Both the position numbers and the translations under genes were made by a program. The notes under the pieces were generated by a model that ran no database searches, had not been told where the DNA came from, and saw nothing but the letters and a program-made list of their open reading frames with translations. Source: Flavobacteriia bacterium (GTDB lineage Bacteria > Bacteroidota > Bacteroidia > Flavobacteriales_D > Crocinitomicaceae). Taken from it: DNA of 64,000 bases. Location: contig JACOTM010000073.1 in NCBI GenBank assembly GCA_016178305.1, forward strand, positions 1 through 64,000. The letters run 5' to 3'. This document shows, piece by piece, positions 6,778 to 15,756 of the stretch. The stretch's first letter is position 1. Each line of letters starts with the position of its first letter.

Positions 6778-7347
6778 ATGACGGATATAGAAATCATTAA
6801 CGCTATTCGTAGGGGCGATTTGGAAAAACCTATTCAATCACTTTATAAAGAGTTTCCCAAAATAAGGGTTTTCTTACTAAAAGGAGGAGGAAATGATACA
6901 ATTATACCTGAAATATTCAACGATAGTTTAGTATTATTAATAGAGAAAATTTCAGACAACTCTTTTGAACTTTCTTCTAAACTTTCTACTTATTTATCAG
7001 GAATAAATCGTTTTTTATTAAAAAATGAACTCCGTAAAATTGCTAACAAACCATTAATATCCCTTGATTCTGACCGTAATTATTTAGAATTAGAGAATGA
7101 ATTTGGTTATGATTTTGAAAAAGAAGAAAAACTAAACGCCCTTGAAGGAATATTAAATACAATCTCTGAAAAATGTAAACAAATCTTAAGTTTATTCTAT
7201 TTTGAAAAAAAAAATATGGATTACATTGCTGATAATCTAGGTTTTTCATCTGTCAATTCTGCAAAAACACAAAAATACAAATGTCTAGAAAAAGCACATC
7301 AATTGGCAAATGAATCAATTATTCACGTTGAAAATTCTGTATTATGA
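6778..7347 (+). CDS. RNA polymerase sigma factor, ECF/sigma-70 family
   Basis: The 189-residue protein has the layout of a small alternative sigma factor. A region-2-like segment (FNDSLVLLIEKI, then STYLSGINRFLLKNELR) is followed by a C-terminal region-4 helix-turn-helix: SEKCKQILSLFYFEKKNMDYI, then ADNLGF and KTQKYKCLEKA. It would direct RNA polymerase to a specific promoter set. Its stop overlaps the next gene's start by 4 bases (ATGA), so a membrane partner is made in stoichiometric coupling, as for anti-sigma factors. The region-2 sequence is divergent, so the exact subgroup is uncertain. Confidence 0.8.
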   Translation: MTDIEIINAIRRGDLEKPIQSLYKEFPKIRVFLLKGGGNDTIIPEIFNDSLVLLIEKISDNSFELSSKLSTYLSGINRFLLKNELRKIANKPLISLDSDRNYLELENEFGYDFEKEEKLNALEGILNTISEKCKQILSLFYFEKKNMDYIADNLGFSSVNSAKTQKYKCLEKAHQLANESIIHVENSVL

Positions 7348-9983
7348 GATCCGAATTAAATATCCTTGAAAAAATAGATGCCTACATCAATCATTCCATG
7401 TCAAGTTCGGAAAGAATCTTATTTCAAAAAGAAATTGAAGCATCTCCCGAAATTAAAAAAACAATCGAAATCCAAAAATTAATTGCACAAGCAGTTATTC
7501 GTAAAAATATTAAAGCTCAAGTCCAATCATTTGCTCCTGTTATTCATTCAAAAATTACTTTTTGGAATAAATATAAATTACCTATCATATTCTCATCCTT
7601 TACAATCCTATTAATTACAGCAATAAGTATAATTAATCATTTTTCAACTGCTCATTCTATCGAAAATAGCTCCCGAAATAAAACATTTATAATTAAAAAT
7701 AAACCTCTTTCAATTACTCAATCATCGGTAACAAAAAATGTGAAAAAAGAAGTTATTTCATTTAAAAAAGATTCTATTCCATCGAACAACACTGGTGTAA
7801 AAAACATTTTAACCTCCTTGGTTCAACAAAAAAAATCAGTTGATCATAAAAATCCATTTATTGAAAACGAAAAGGATTTAGATGGCTTAAAACCTTGGAT
7901 TAACGTAAAAAGTCAACATTATCAGATTGATACCGAAACAGGGAAGACAATCATCTGTAATGAAGGTACATTAATTGTTATTCCTAAAAATGCTTTTTGC
8001 GATAAATTTGGAAAAAATATTACCGGAATAATAGATTTGGAAATTATTGAAGCTTTAGACATGGCAGATATGATTGCTTATAACTTAACGACAACAGCAA
8101 ATAACAATGCCTTACAATCAGGAGGAATGATTTATATTCAACCAAGAATAAATGGTGAAAAAATGTTTATTTCCCCTGAAAAACCAATTCATATCGAAAT
8201 ACCTACGAAAAAATATAATGCTCAAATGTTAGCATGGAAAGGAGAAGTAAATTCCGATGGAAATATCAATTGGACAAATCCAAAGCAACTCGATAAATTT
8301 CTAATACCCATTGATTTCAAAACATTAGATTTTTTACCCGATGGATTTAAAAATGCCGTAAAAACAATACTTCCCTATCATAATCACACAAAAGCAACTG
8401 ACGAATTGGTTGATAGCCTATACTATGCATTATCAACCGAAGGATTACAAAAAGCTTACGATCTAGAACTCCCCATAAAGGTTGACTTTTCCAATAAAAC
8501 TACATTAAAAAAAGATCGTTTCTTTCATAAATGGTCAAGTCGATATTTTATCAATCAAATTGATTTGCGACAAAATCATGCTTTTAAAATACTAAACCTA
8601 ACACCTAATGAAATACAAACAGCAACGATAAAGGTACAAGCTGGCAAAACGAATATTACACCATCAATTGATCAAAGTGGAATTGTATATTTCCCAATTA
8701 ATACCATAAAAACATTTAAAAACATTAATATCTCTATTCAAACAATTTGTTCTAATATTATCATTTACAAAAACATAAAATTAAAAAGGAAAAAAATAAA
8801 TACACTGTCTTTTACAGGAAAAAAATGCATGATAAATGAATCGATAAATTCAACATCCCAATCCAATCAAATTGTATCTAAACATTGTTATATTGACCCT
8901 ATCATTATCAAAACAATAAAATCAACTATTTATAAAAATACGTTTATTGCTACAAAAGAATTTGAAGAACGATTGAAACAACTTCATAAAATACCAAATG
9001 GGGAAATTTATTTAAACTTATATATCCAAAATTTGAATAAAAATCTATTTGAAATCGATCAATTAATCTCAAATCAAATCGACACAAAATACAAAGCTAT
9101 ATTTCAAGAATTTGCCAATCAAAAATGCACAAATATTGACAACAATGATGTTAATATCGCAGAACTTAAAAACTTTTACAATAAAACTAGAAATCAATAT
9201 CAGCAAGAAATCGAACGCAATCAAGCAATTTATAACAAATTAAATAATCAGCAAATGAATTTTATAGAGAATAAAATTAATACCTTAAATTCTCTATTTA
9301 AAACACAAACATTTTCGAGACAATCTTTTCAAAAAGCAACAACAATTGAAAAAGAAAGTTACGGGAATGAAAACACAATTAACATCACAATCCTTCCTAT
9401 TTCTCAAACACCTTCTTACAATGTATCATGGAATTCAACTGGATGGATGAATATTGATGCTTATCTTCATTTATTAAGCTCTGGTGAAAAGATTGTTTCA
9501 ATAATACCTGCTACCGAACAAGGAGATCAACATATTTATCAATGTATCAATACATTAAAAACTATCATTCCATTAAATCAAGTGAACCAAAAATGTGAAG
9601 CCCATTTTCCAATTGAAGGAAATGAAGGCTCACTCGAGATGAAAGATACATATTGTGTCGGAATTCATAAAGAAAATAATCTCCTTAGTTATTCTGAAAA
9701 ATGTTACAACCCTTATACCATTTCAGAAATAAAATTGAATTGGATAAACGTAACAGAAAAAGAATTACTTGAAAAGCTAAAATATCTTTCTCCTTCAAAT
9801 GATGTTTTAATACAATCTATGAACAATGAATTAGTACGATTAGATAAAGAAAAAAAGCAACAAGAAGAATATGCAAAAATCCAAGCACGTATTAATCTCA
9901 TTAATGAAAAAATTCTATTCGAACAAGAAATAAAAAACATCTTAATCAATTCTATTAATTCATGTATTGATATCGGAAATTAA
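7344..9983 (+). CDS. Large single-pass membrane protein, putative anti-sigma partner with extracytoplasmic region
   Basis: The 879-residue protein has a cytoplasmic N-terminus of about 78 residues (ILEKIDAYINHSMSSSER, resembling anti-sigma N-termini), one transmembrane helix near 79-99, and a long outer part. Near 200-300 a beta-rich segment contains GTLIVIPKNAFCDKFG, then GIIDLEIIEALDMADMIAY and ALQSGGMIYIQP, like a carboxypeptidase-regulatory or ZU5-like fold seen in Bacteroidetes envelope proteins. The C-terminus is rich in Lys, Glu and Gln and probably coiled coil. It overlaps the sigma gene start-to-stop. Known anti-sigma factors are much shorter. I infer that it senses an envelope signal and holds the sigma factor; its ligand is unknown. 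Confidence 0.6.
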   Translation: MRSELNILEKIDAYINHSMSSSERILFQKEIEASPEIKKTIEIQKLIAQAVIRKNIKAQVQSFAPVIHSKITFWNKYKLPIIFSSFTILLITAISIINHFSTAHSIENSSRNKTFIIKNKPLSITQSSVTKNVKKEVISFKKDSIPSNNTGVKNILTSLVQQKKSVDHKNPFIENEKDLDGLKPWINVKSQHYQIDTETGKTIICNEGTLIVIPKNAFCDKFGKNITGIIDLEIIEALDMADMIAYNLTTTANNNALQSGGMIYIQPRINGEKMFISPEKPIHIEIPTKKYNAQMLAWKGEVNSDGNINWTNPKQLDKFLIPIDFKTLDFLPDGFKNAVKTILPYHNHTKATDELVDSLYYALSTEGLQKAYDLELPIKVDFSNKTTLKKDRFFHKWSSRYFINQIDLRQNHAFKILNLTPNEIQTATIKVQAGKTNITPSIDQSGIVYFPINTIKTFKNINISIQTICSNIIIYKNIKLKRKKINTLSFTGKKCMINESINSTSQSNQIVSKHCYIDPIIIKTIKSTIYKNTFIATKEFEERLKQLHKIPNGEIYLNLYIQNLNKNLFEIDQLISNQIDTKYKAIFQEFANQKCTNIDNNDVNIAELKNFYNKTRNQYQQEIERNQAIYNKLNNQQMNFIENKINTLNSLFKTQTFSRQSFQKATTIEKESYGNENTINITILPISQTPSYNVSWNSTGWMNIDAYLHLLSSGEKIVSIIPATEQGDQHIYQCINTLKTIIPLNQVNQKCEAHFPIEGNEGSLEMKDTYCVGIHKENNLLSYSEKCYNPYTISEIKLNWINVTEKELLEKLKYLSPSNDVLIQSMNNELVRLDKEKKQQEEYAKIQARINLINEKILFEQEIKNILINSINSCIDIGN

Positions 9984-9997
9984 AAAAACATAAAATT

Positions 9998-10017
9998 AAA
10001 TACAAGAAATTGTATTT
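9998..10017. terminator. AT-rich hairpin between convergent genes
   Basis: AAATACAA and TTGTATTT form a perfect 8-base-pair stem around a GAAA loop, between the ends of the convergent 879-residue protein gene and the Dph6-like gene. No proper T-run follows on the plus strand, so termination efficiency is doubtful. Confidence 0.35.
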
Positions 10018-10061
10018 CAATCAACTAAAATAAAAATACAGCTATTAGAATTATTATAATT

Positions 10062-10781
10062 TTACACCAAATCCAGTTCACAAAACCAAAATCCTTTTGT
10101 TTGATATTCGCTTTGAGAACTGCAAATGGAAGAACTAACTTTTAATTCTAAAGGCTTATATACTTTCTCCTTGATTTCAATTTTTATCGGTTTTTTAAAG
10201 ATTGGTCCTGCAAAACAATACGTATGATATTCGCCATTTTCACCACATGGATCTACATGCGAAGGTAATTCCTTTATGAAATTTGAATCAATTTTTTTCC
10301 CAACCCACTTCTCATCAAAATACGCATCGTTAATACAACAAGTAACCGTTTCAAAACCCTTTTCAATAAAATCTTGAATTAAAAATGAAGTGTCTGTTTT
10401 CCAAATTGGAAATTCTGCTTTCATTCCAACTTTTGCCATATTCTCTTCTCTGTATTTTCTTAAATCTTCTAAAAATATGTCCCCAAAAAGAACTGTTTCA
10501 ATTCCTTCAGATTTAGCTTTCAACAACATTTCACTCATTTGCAGCTCATATTCTTCATTAGTCCCTTGACCAACCCACACCTTTAATTGTGGGACTCCAA
10601 TTGATTGAGATTGAGCATCCAACAACTCTTCCTTCACACCATGCATCGAAATTCGTTTAAATTCAGTATTCAAAGTCGTTAATAAATAAACAACTTCATA
10701 CGTGGGATCATTCAACACTTTATACAAACAATAAGAAGAATCTTTTCCTCCACTCCAACTAAAAATCACTTTTTTTCTCAT
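10062..10781 (-). CDS. Dph6-like ATP pyrophosphatase (diphthine-ammonia ligase family)
   Basis: The 239-residue protein begins MRKKVIFSWSGGKDSSYCLY; SGGKDS near 10-15 is the PP-loop of adenylating N-type pyrophosphatases. FGDIFLEDLRKYREE near 100-114 and GENGEYHTYCFAGP near 190-203 are characteristic of the Dph6/MJ0570 family. In eukaryotes and archaea this family amidates diphthine on EF-2; bacteria lack diphthamide, so the bacterial substrate is unknown. The start at 10781 was chosen because the SGGKDS motif then lies at its usual distance and because a TATATTTG box lies 4 bases upstream. Confidence 0.8.
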   Translation of the reverse strand: MRKKVIFSWSGGKDSSYCLYKVLNDPTYEVVYLLTTLNTEFKRISMHGVKEELLDAQSQSIGVPQLKVWVGQGTNEEYELQMSEMLLKAKSEGIETVLFGDIFLEDLRKYREENMAKVGMKAEFPIWKTDTSFLIQDFIEKGFETVTCCINDAYFDEKWVGKKIDSNFIKELPSHVDPCGENGEYHTYCFAGPIFKKPIKIEIKEKVYKPLELKVSSSICSSQSEYQTKGFWFCELDLV

Positions 10782-10785
10782 TCTA

Positions 10786-10793
10786 CAAATATA
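10786..10793 (-). promoter_or_regulatory. Promoter -7 box TATATTTG, 4 bases before the Dph6-like start
   Basis: On the minus strand TATATTTG matches TAnnTTTG and ends 4 bases before the ATG at 10781. With the usual distance to the start of transcription the mRNA would begin at or next to the ATG. Confidence 0.5.
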
Positions 10794-10892
10794 TTTAAAA
10801 CTTTTGTTACAATCCTTCAAACCTTTTATGTCTTTTAAACGTTAATTATCTAGCTAGGTAAGTATTTTTATACTAACGATTTTTAAAAAAAC

Positions 10893-11354
10893 ATGAAATT
10901 TTCTACAATTATTCTAATCGGTTTTATTTTTTTTGCATTTGGTTTATCAATAAACAGTTGCAAAAAAAATGGTAGCTGTAAACAGAAAAATATCAGTTCT
11001 TCCTCCAAAGACAGTCATAATTCAGGTCAATCTTGTACACAATGTCACACCAGTGGCGGACAAGGAGAAGGTTGCTTCAATGTTGCCGGTTCAGCTTTTA
11101 CAAATACAGCAACTGCTCTTACAGGTGGAACAGTAGATTTATACACCGGTCCAAATGGAACTGGAAACGTGAAATATTCAATAATAATCGACAAATCTGG
11201 AAATTTTTATTCTACAGCTAGCATGGATATTAATGATTTATATCCTGTAGTTACTGGTCCAAATGGCACAAAAAAATACATGAGTACTCCCATTTCTTCA
11301 GGATCATGTAATTCATGTCATGGCAACTCTACAAATAAAATCTGGAGCAATTAA
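10893..11354 (+). CDS. Lipoprotein with two CxxCH heme-type motifs (copy 1)
   Basis: The 153-residue protein has a lipoprotein signal (hydrophobic stretch ending LSINSC, lipidated Cys near 23) and two CxxCH motifs, CTQCH near 48-52 and CNSCH near 139-143, the covalent attachment site of c-type heme. Between them is an Ig-like beta region with a G-x-V-D-L-Y-T-G-P-N-G repeat-like pattern. The likely site is the periplasm or outer membrane surface. A paralogue follows 144 bases downstream. No cytochrome partner gene is adjacent. Heme binding is inferred; the motifs could instead bind metal or be redox-active dithiols. Confidence 0.6.
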   Translation: MKFSTIILIGFIFFAFGLSINSCKKNGSCKQKNISSSSKDSHNSGQSCTQCHTSGGQGEGCFNVAGSAFTNTATALTGGTVDLYTGPNGTGNVKYSIIIDKSGNFYSTASMDINDLYPVVTGPNGTKKYMSTPISSGSCNSCHGNSTNKIWSN

Positions 11355-11498
11355 CTTTAAATAATTATCAACCATTTATTTAGATTATCATTCACAAGAT
11401 GTTAACATTTCAACGCTAATAACAAGACCAAACCACCCATTAATCCATTAGATATTTTCATTAACTTAATGAGTAGCTTCTTATTAAATACTAGTATT

Positions 11499-11972
11499 AT
11501 GAAAACATCTGTCTTTTATTTATTCATTTTTTGTTTTATTTCATTAGGAATCAGCATAAATAGTTGTAACAAAAACAACAATCGCAACTGCAAAAAATTC
11601 AATGTAAGTGCAAGTTCAAAATCAAGTCATTACAACAGTCAGTCATGTATCCAATGTCATACTTATGGAGGAAAAGGAGAAGGATGTTTTAATATCGCTG
11701 GCTCTATGTATGAATCTAAAGATGGAGAAAAACCTTTGAAACAAGGATACATTAAACTATACACCTTGCCAAATGGTGAAGGGGAAATGAAAGCAAAAAT
11801 AAATGTAGATGCGTCTGGAAATTTCTACAGTTCTGAACTAGGTGATGTAACTCATTTGTATGCTTCAATCACTGGTCCCAAAGGAGAAACAATGTATATG
11901 AAAGCACCGTTAACATCAGGTGATTGTAATTCTTGTCATGGAAGCATTACAAATAGTATTTGGACGAAATGA
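11499..11972 (+). CDS. Lipoprotein with two CxxCH heme-type motifs (copy 2)
   Basis: The 157-residue protein is a paralogue of the preceding one, with the same order: signal ending ISINSC, CIQCH near 51-55, a GEGCFN(I/V)AGS block, the Y-T-x-P-N-G-x-G segment, SGNFYSS, and CNSCH near the end. The start at 11499 puts MKTSVFYLFIFCF at the front as a proper signal peptide; an earlier ATG at 11469 would add ten residues before it. The Cys and His spacing is conserved between the copies while much of the rest has diverged, so those residues are under constraint. The 3' end lies 3 bases from the convergent uvrA stop. Confidence 0.6.
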   Translation: MKTSVFYLFIFCFISLGISINSCNKNNNRNCKKFNVSASSKSSHYNSQSCIQCHTYGGKGEGCFNIAGSMYESKDGEKPLKQGYIKLYTLPNGEGEMKAKINVDASGNFYSSELGDVTHLYASITGPKGETMYMKAPLTSGDCNSCHGSITNSIWTK

Positions 11973-11975
11973 ATA

Positions 11976-14816
11976 TTAACCTACCAATGATGTATTTTTC
12001 AATTCAGATTCAAGATACTTTGCTGTATGTGATATTTTTTTAGCTTTTTTCACAATCTCTTCAGGTGTTCCTTGACAAACTACCGTACCACCACCCTTTC
12101 CTCCTTCCGGTCCAATATCAATGATATAATCAGCTACCTTAACGATATCTAAATTATGCTCAATAACTAAAACCGTATTTCCCTCATCAACTAATCGTTG
12201 TAAAACCGTCATTAACATGTTAATATCCTCAAAGTGCAAACCAGTTGAAGGTTCATCTAAAATATAGATTGTTTTTCCTGTACTTCTTTTGGCTAATTCA
12301 GTTGATAATTTTATTCGTTGCGCTTCACCTCCTGACAAGGTAGTTGAAGATTGCCCTAATTTCACATACCCTAAACCTACAGAAACCAATGTGTCCAAGG
12401 GTCTAAATATTTTGGGGATTTTTTCAAAAAAGACAGCTGCATCTGCAATTGTCATATCCAATACATCGCTAATTGATTTTCCTTTATACCGAACTTCTAA
12501 AGTTTCTCTATTGTATCTTTTTCCATTACATGTTTCACATTCTACATAAACATCAGGTAAAAAATTCATTTCAATAATTTTTAAACCTCCGCCACCACAA
12601 GTCTCGCATCTTCCACCCTTCACATTGAATGAAAAACGTCCCGGTTTGTATCCTCGAATTTGAGCTTCTGGTAAAGTTGCAAAAAGCGAACGAATTTCCG
12701 TAAACATGTTGGTATAAGTTGCTGGATTTGAACGTGGCGTTCTACCAATTGGACTTTGATCAATTTCAATTATTTTATCTAAAAATTCCAGTCCTAATAT
12801 TTTCTTATAAGGAAGTGGTTTTTTAACTCCATTATAAAAATGCTGTAATAAAATGGGATACAATGTTTGGTTAATCAAAGAAGACTTTCCGCTCCCTGAA
12901 ACCCCTGTAATACAACACAATGTATTTAATGGAAATTTAACAGATACATTTTTTAAATTATGTCCTGTAGCTCCAACTATTTCCAAATAATTACCATTTC
13001 CTTTTCTTCTATGTTTAGGGATTTCAATTTTTTTCTCTCCTTTCAAATATTTTGTAGTCAATGAATCAACTGATGTTAAGTTTTCGAATGTTGCTGCATT
13101 CACAATTCCACCTCCATGAACACCTGCTCCTGGACCAATATCAACGATAAAATCGGCTGCTTCAATCATTTCTTTATCATGTTCCACCACAATGACAGAA
13201 TTACCAGTATCTCGGAGCTTTTTTAATGAATTAATCAATCGCGTATTATCTCTTTGATGCAACCCTATACTTGGTTCGTCCAAAACATATAAAACATTCA
13301 TTAATTCCGTTCCAATTTGTGTTGCCAACCGAATACGTTGAGCTTCTCCACCAGAAAGTGTCTTAGCCGAACGATGCAACGTTAAATAATCCAAACCTAC
13401 ATCTAAGATAAATGTTAACCTAGAATTTATTTCTTTTAAAATTTCAGAGCCTATTTGCAATTGAGAATTGTTTAATTTAGTCTCTATATGATCAAACCAT
13501 GTTTTCAATTCACTCAAATCCATGCGCGCTAAATCTCCAATATGTTTTTCATCAATTTTAAAATAATGTGCTTCTTTTCTTAAACGAGTTCCCTCACAAA
13601 TAGGACAAAGTTGTTTATTCATAAAACTCAAAGCCCAACGTTGAATTGACGCTGAACTTTCCTCGGAATGTCTCGAAATAAATGATATAATTCCTTCAAA
13701 AATAATTTGATTACTCTTTTTAGAACGTTCAAGATCTTCATTTCCATACAAAATAACATTCATTACTTCTTCTGAAATTTCTTCTAATGGAGTTGAAATT
13801 GAAAATCCTTCGTGAGTTAAATAAGATTCCAGTTTATCATAAATCCATCCATTTTTATATTCTCCTAAAGGAGCTAAACCACCTTTTTTTATAGATAATT
13901 TTGGATTTGGTATAATTTTATCAATATCTGCTTCCGAAACTTCCCCTAAACCACTACATGTTTGACAAGCTCCATAAGGCGAATTAAAAGAAAACAAACT
14001 TGGTTCTGGTTCTGGGTAGCTGATTCCAGTTGAAGGACACATTAACAACCGACTAAAATGACGAACTTCATTTGAATCAAAATCCATTACCATCATTGCT
14101 TTATTTCCATGTTTCATTGAAGTAATGACAGAATCATAAATTCGTTTCCGATCGTCTTTCGAAATTAATAACCTATCAATAACTAGCTCAATATCATGAA
14201 TTTTATACCGATCAAGTTTCATTCCGTTCTCAATATCCAGAACTTCTCCATCAACGCGTACTTTTGTAAAACCTTGCTTTAATATTTGGGCAAATAACTC
14301 CCGATAATGGCCTTTTCTTCCTTTAATTTTAGGTGCTAAAAGGATTACTTTTTTACCCTCAAATTTTTCAATAATTAAATCAACTATTTGATCATCTGAA
14401 TATTTTACCATTTCTTCACCTGAAGAATAAGAAAAAGCAATTCCAACTCTCGCATAAAGCAATCGTAAAAAATCATAAACTTCAGTAATCGTACCGACGG
14501 TTGATCTAGGACTTCTAGATACTGTCTTTTGTTCAATAGCAATTACAGGGCTTAAGCCTTCTATTTTATCAACATCAGGTCTTTCCAATCCACCTAAAAA
14601 TTGGCGAGCATACGCTGAAAAAGTTTCAATGTATCTACGCTGTCCTTCTGCAAAAATAGTATCAAATGCTAACGATGATTTTCCACTCCCGCTTAAACCA
14701 GTAAAAACGACCAATTTATTTCGAGGAATTTTTAAGTCAATATTTTTGAGATTATGTTCACGTGCCCCAAATACTTCAATAGCACCATATTCAAATAAAT
14801 CTTTTTCGTTCGACAT
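11976..14816 (-). CDS. uvrA: Excinuclease ABC subunit A (UvrA)
   Basis: The 946-residue DNA-damage recognition ATPase has duplicated ABC modules with Walker A motifs GLSGSGKSSLAF near 44 and GVSGSGKSSLIN near 642, ABC signatures LSGGEAQRIRLA near 490 and LSGGEAQRIKLS near 832, and Cys zinc modules (CPICEGTRL near 405; CETCGGGG with CETCNG near 739). The length is normal. The start ATG at 14816 overlaps the upstream lytic transglycosylase stop as TGATG; a TTG three bases earlier is less likely. It is the last gene of a polysaccharide and cell-wall operon, an unusual neighbourhood for a DNA repair gene. Confidence 0.97.
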   Translation of the reverse strand: MSNEKDLFEYGAIEVFGAREHNLKNIDLKIPRNKLVVFTGLSGSGKSSLAFDTIFAEGQRRYIETFSAYARQFLGGLERPDVDKIEGLSPVIAIEQKTVSRSPRSTVGTITEVYDFLRLLYARVGIAFSYSSGEEMVKYSDDQIVDLIIEKFEGKKVILLAPKIKGRKGHYRELFAQILKQGFTKVRVDGEVLDIENGMKLDRYKIHDIELVIDRLLISKDDRKRIYDSVITSMKHGNKAMMVMDFDSNEVRHFSRLLMCPSTGISYPEPEPSLFSFNSPYGACQTCSGLGEVSEADIDKIIPNPKLSIKKGGLAPLGEYKNGWIYDKLESYLTHEGFSISTPLEEISEEVMNVILYGNEDLERSKKSNQIIFEGIISFISRHSEESSASIQRWALSFMNKQLCPICEGTRLRKEAHYFKIDEKHIGDLARMDLSELKTWFDHIETKLNNSQLQIGSEILKEINSRLTFILDVGLDYLTLHRSAKTLSGGEAQRIRLATQIGTELMNVLYVLDEPSIGLHQRDNTRLINSLKKLRDTGNSVIVVEHDKEMIEAADFIVDIGPGAGVHGGGIVNAATFENLTSVDSLTTKYLKGEKKIEIPKHRRKGNGNYLEIVGATGHNLKNVSVKFPLNTLCCITGVSGSGKSSLINQTLYPILLQHFYNGVKKPLPYKKILGLEFLDKIIEIDQSPIGRTPRSNPATYTNMFTEIRSLFATLPEAQIRGYKPGRFSFNVKGGRCETCGGGGLKIIEMNFLPDVYVECETCNGKRYNRETLEVRYKGKSISDVLDMTIADAAVFFEKIPKIFRPLDTLVSVGLGYVKLGQSSTTLSGGEAQRIKLSTELAKRSTGKTIYILDEPSTGLHFEDINMLMTVLQRLVDEGNTVLVIEHNLDIVKVADYIIDIGPEGGKGGGTVVCQGTPEEIVKKAKKISHTAKYLESELKNTSLVG

Positions 14817-15751
14817 CAATTGTACGCTTTATAAGGCTTTAAATTTTCTAAAGATGAAGGTAACAAAAGTTTATAATGTTTTTTACGAATTGTTAATTTA
14901 TTTCCTTTAAGCCAAGGATTCAGTTTTGTTATTATTTTAAAATTACACCCTTTTTCAATAGCCCATTTTGCAATATTGTGGATTGATTCTGTAATAATGA
15001 TGCTTTTCGTTTTAAAAGGTTCATACATTTCAATATTATCCACGTCAAAACCATACGCTTTTGGATTTTCCATGATTAATTTCATTGCCAATATCCGAAA
15101 CGTATATCTTCCAGTTTCACTATTCATATCCGTATCAAAATAATGATCCGTTCCTTGCCAGCGCATATCACTCCGAACTCCTCCAATTCCTCTGTTATAT
15201 GACGCAGCTGTTAGCAACCAATCTTTTAAAGTATCTTGAGCATGTCTCAAATAACCACATGCCGCATACGTACTTTTTTCAATGTTTAATCGCTCATCAA
15301 CTTCAACAGACATTTCCAAATTAAATTCTTTCGCAGTAAAAGGCATAAATTGCCAAAAACCTTGTGCTCCAGCAGGACTTACAGCTTGATTTAAACTACT
15401 TTCAATACACGCTAAATATTTAAAATCTGTCGGAATATTTTCCTTTTTTAAGATTCTTTCTATTTGAGGAAAAAATCGATGAGCTCTTTTCATAATACCG
15501 ATTGTAGCACTATGATAATAAGCATTTAAAAGTACTTCTTTATCTAATCTTTCGCGAATATCTTCATCATCTAAAATAATCTTTTCTCCACAAAAAATCA
15601 TTTCATGAGGTAATTTTGGAATGGAGAATAAGATTGGTTGAGCGCTTTTTACAGAATCATCTTGAGAATTTTTCAATACCTTATTAGGTGAACAAGAAAT
15701 TAGTAATATCTGATAAAAAACTACTAAAAGTAAAATTATTTTTGAATTCAT
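14816..15751 (-). CDS. Lipoprotein lytic transglycosylase (MltD/Slt-like)
   Basis: The 311-residue protein has a signal with lipobox LLISC (Cys 20) and an SLT domain: CIESSLNQAVSPAGAQGFWQF with the catalytic glutamate, then AACGYLRHAQD and TAASYNRGIGGV. Such enzymes cut peptidoglycan with 1,6-anhydro product formation at the outer membrane inner face. No LysM repeats are seen, unlike classical MltD; the C-terminal about 80 residues may hold one degenerate module (KKHYKLLLP). It sits between a WecA-like gene and uvrA on one transcript. Confidence 0.85.
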   Translation of the reverse strand: MNSKIILLLVVFYQILLISCSPNKVLKNSQDDSVKSAQPILFSIPKLPHEMIFCGEKIILDDEDIRERLDKEVLLNAYYHSATIGIMKRAHRFFPQIERILKKENIPTDFKYLACIESSLNQAVSPAGAQGFWQFMPFTAKEFNLEMSVEVDERLNIEKSTYAACGYLRHAQDTLKDWLLTAASYNRGIGGVRSDMRWQGTDHYFDTDMNSETGRYTFRILAMKLIMENPKAYGFDVDNIEMYEPFKTKSIIITESIHNIAKWAIEKGCNFKIITKLNPWLKGNKLTIRKKHYKLLLPSSLENLKPYKAYN

Positions 15752-15756
15752 TTCAG

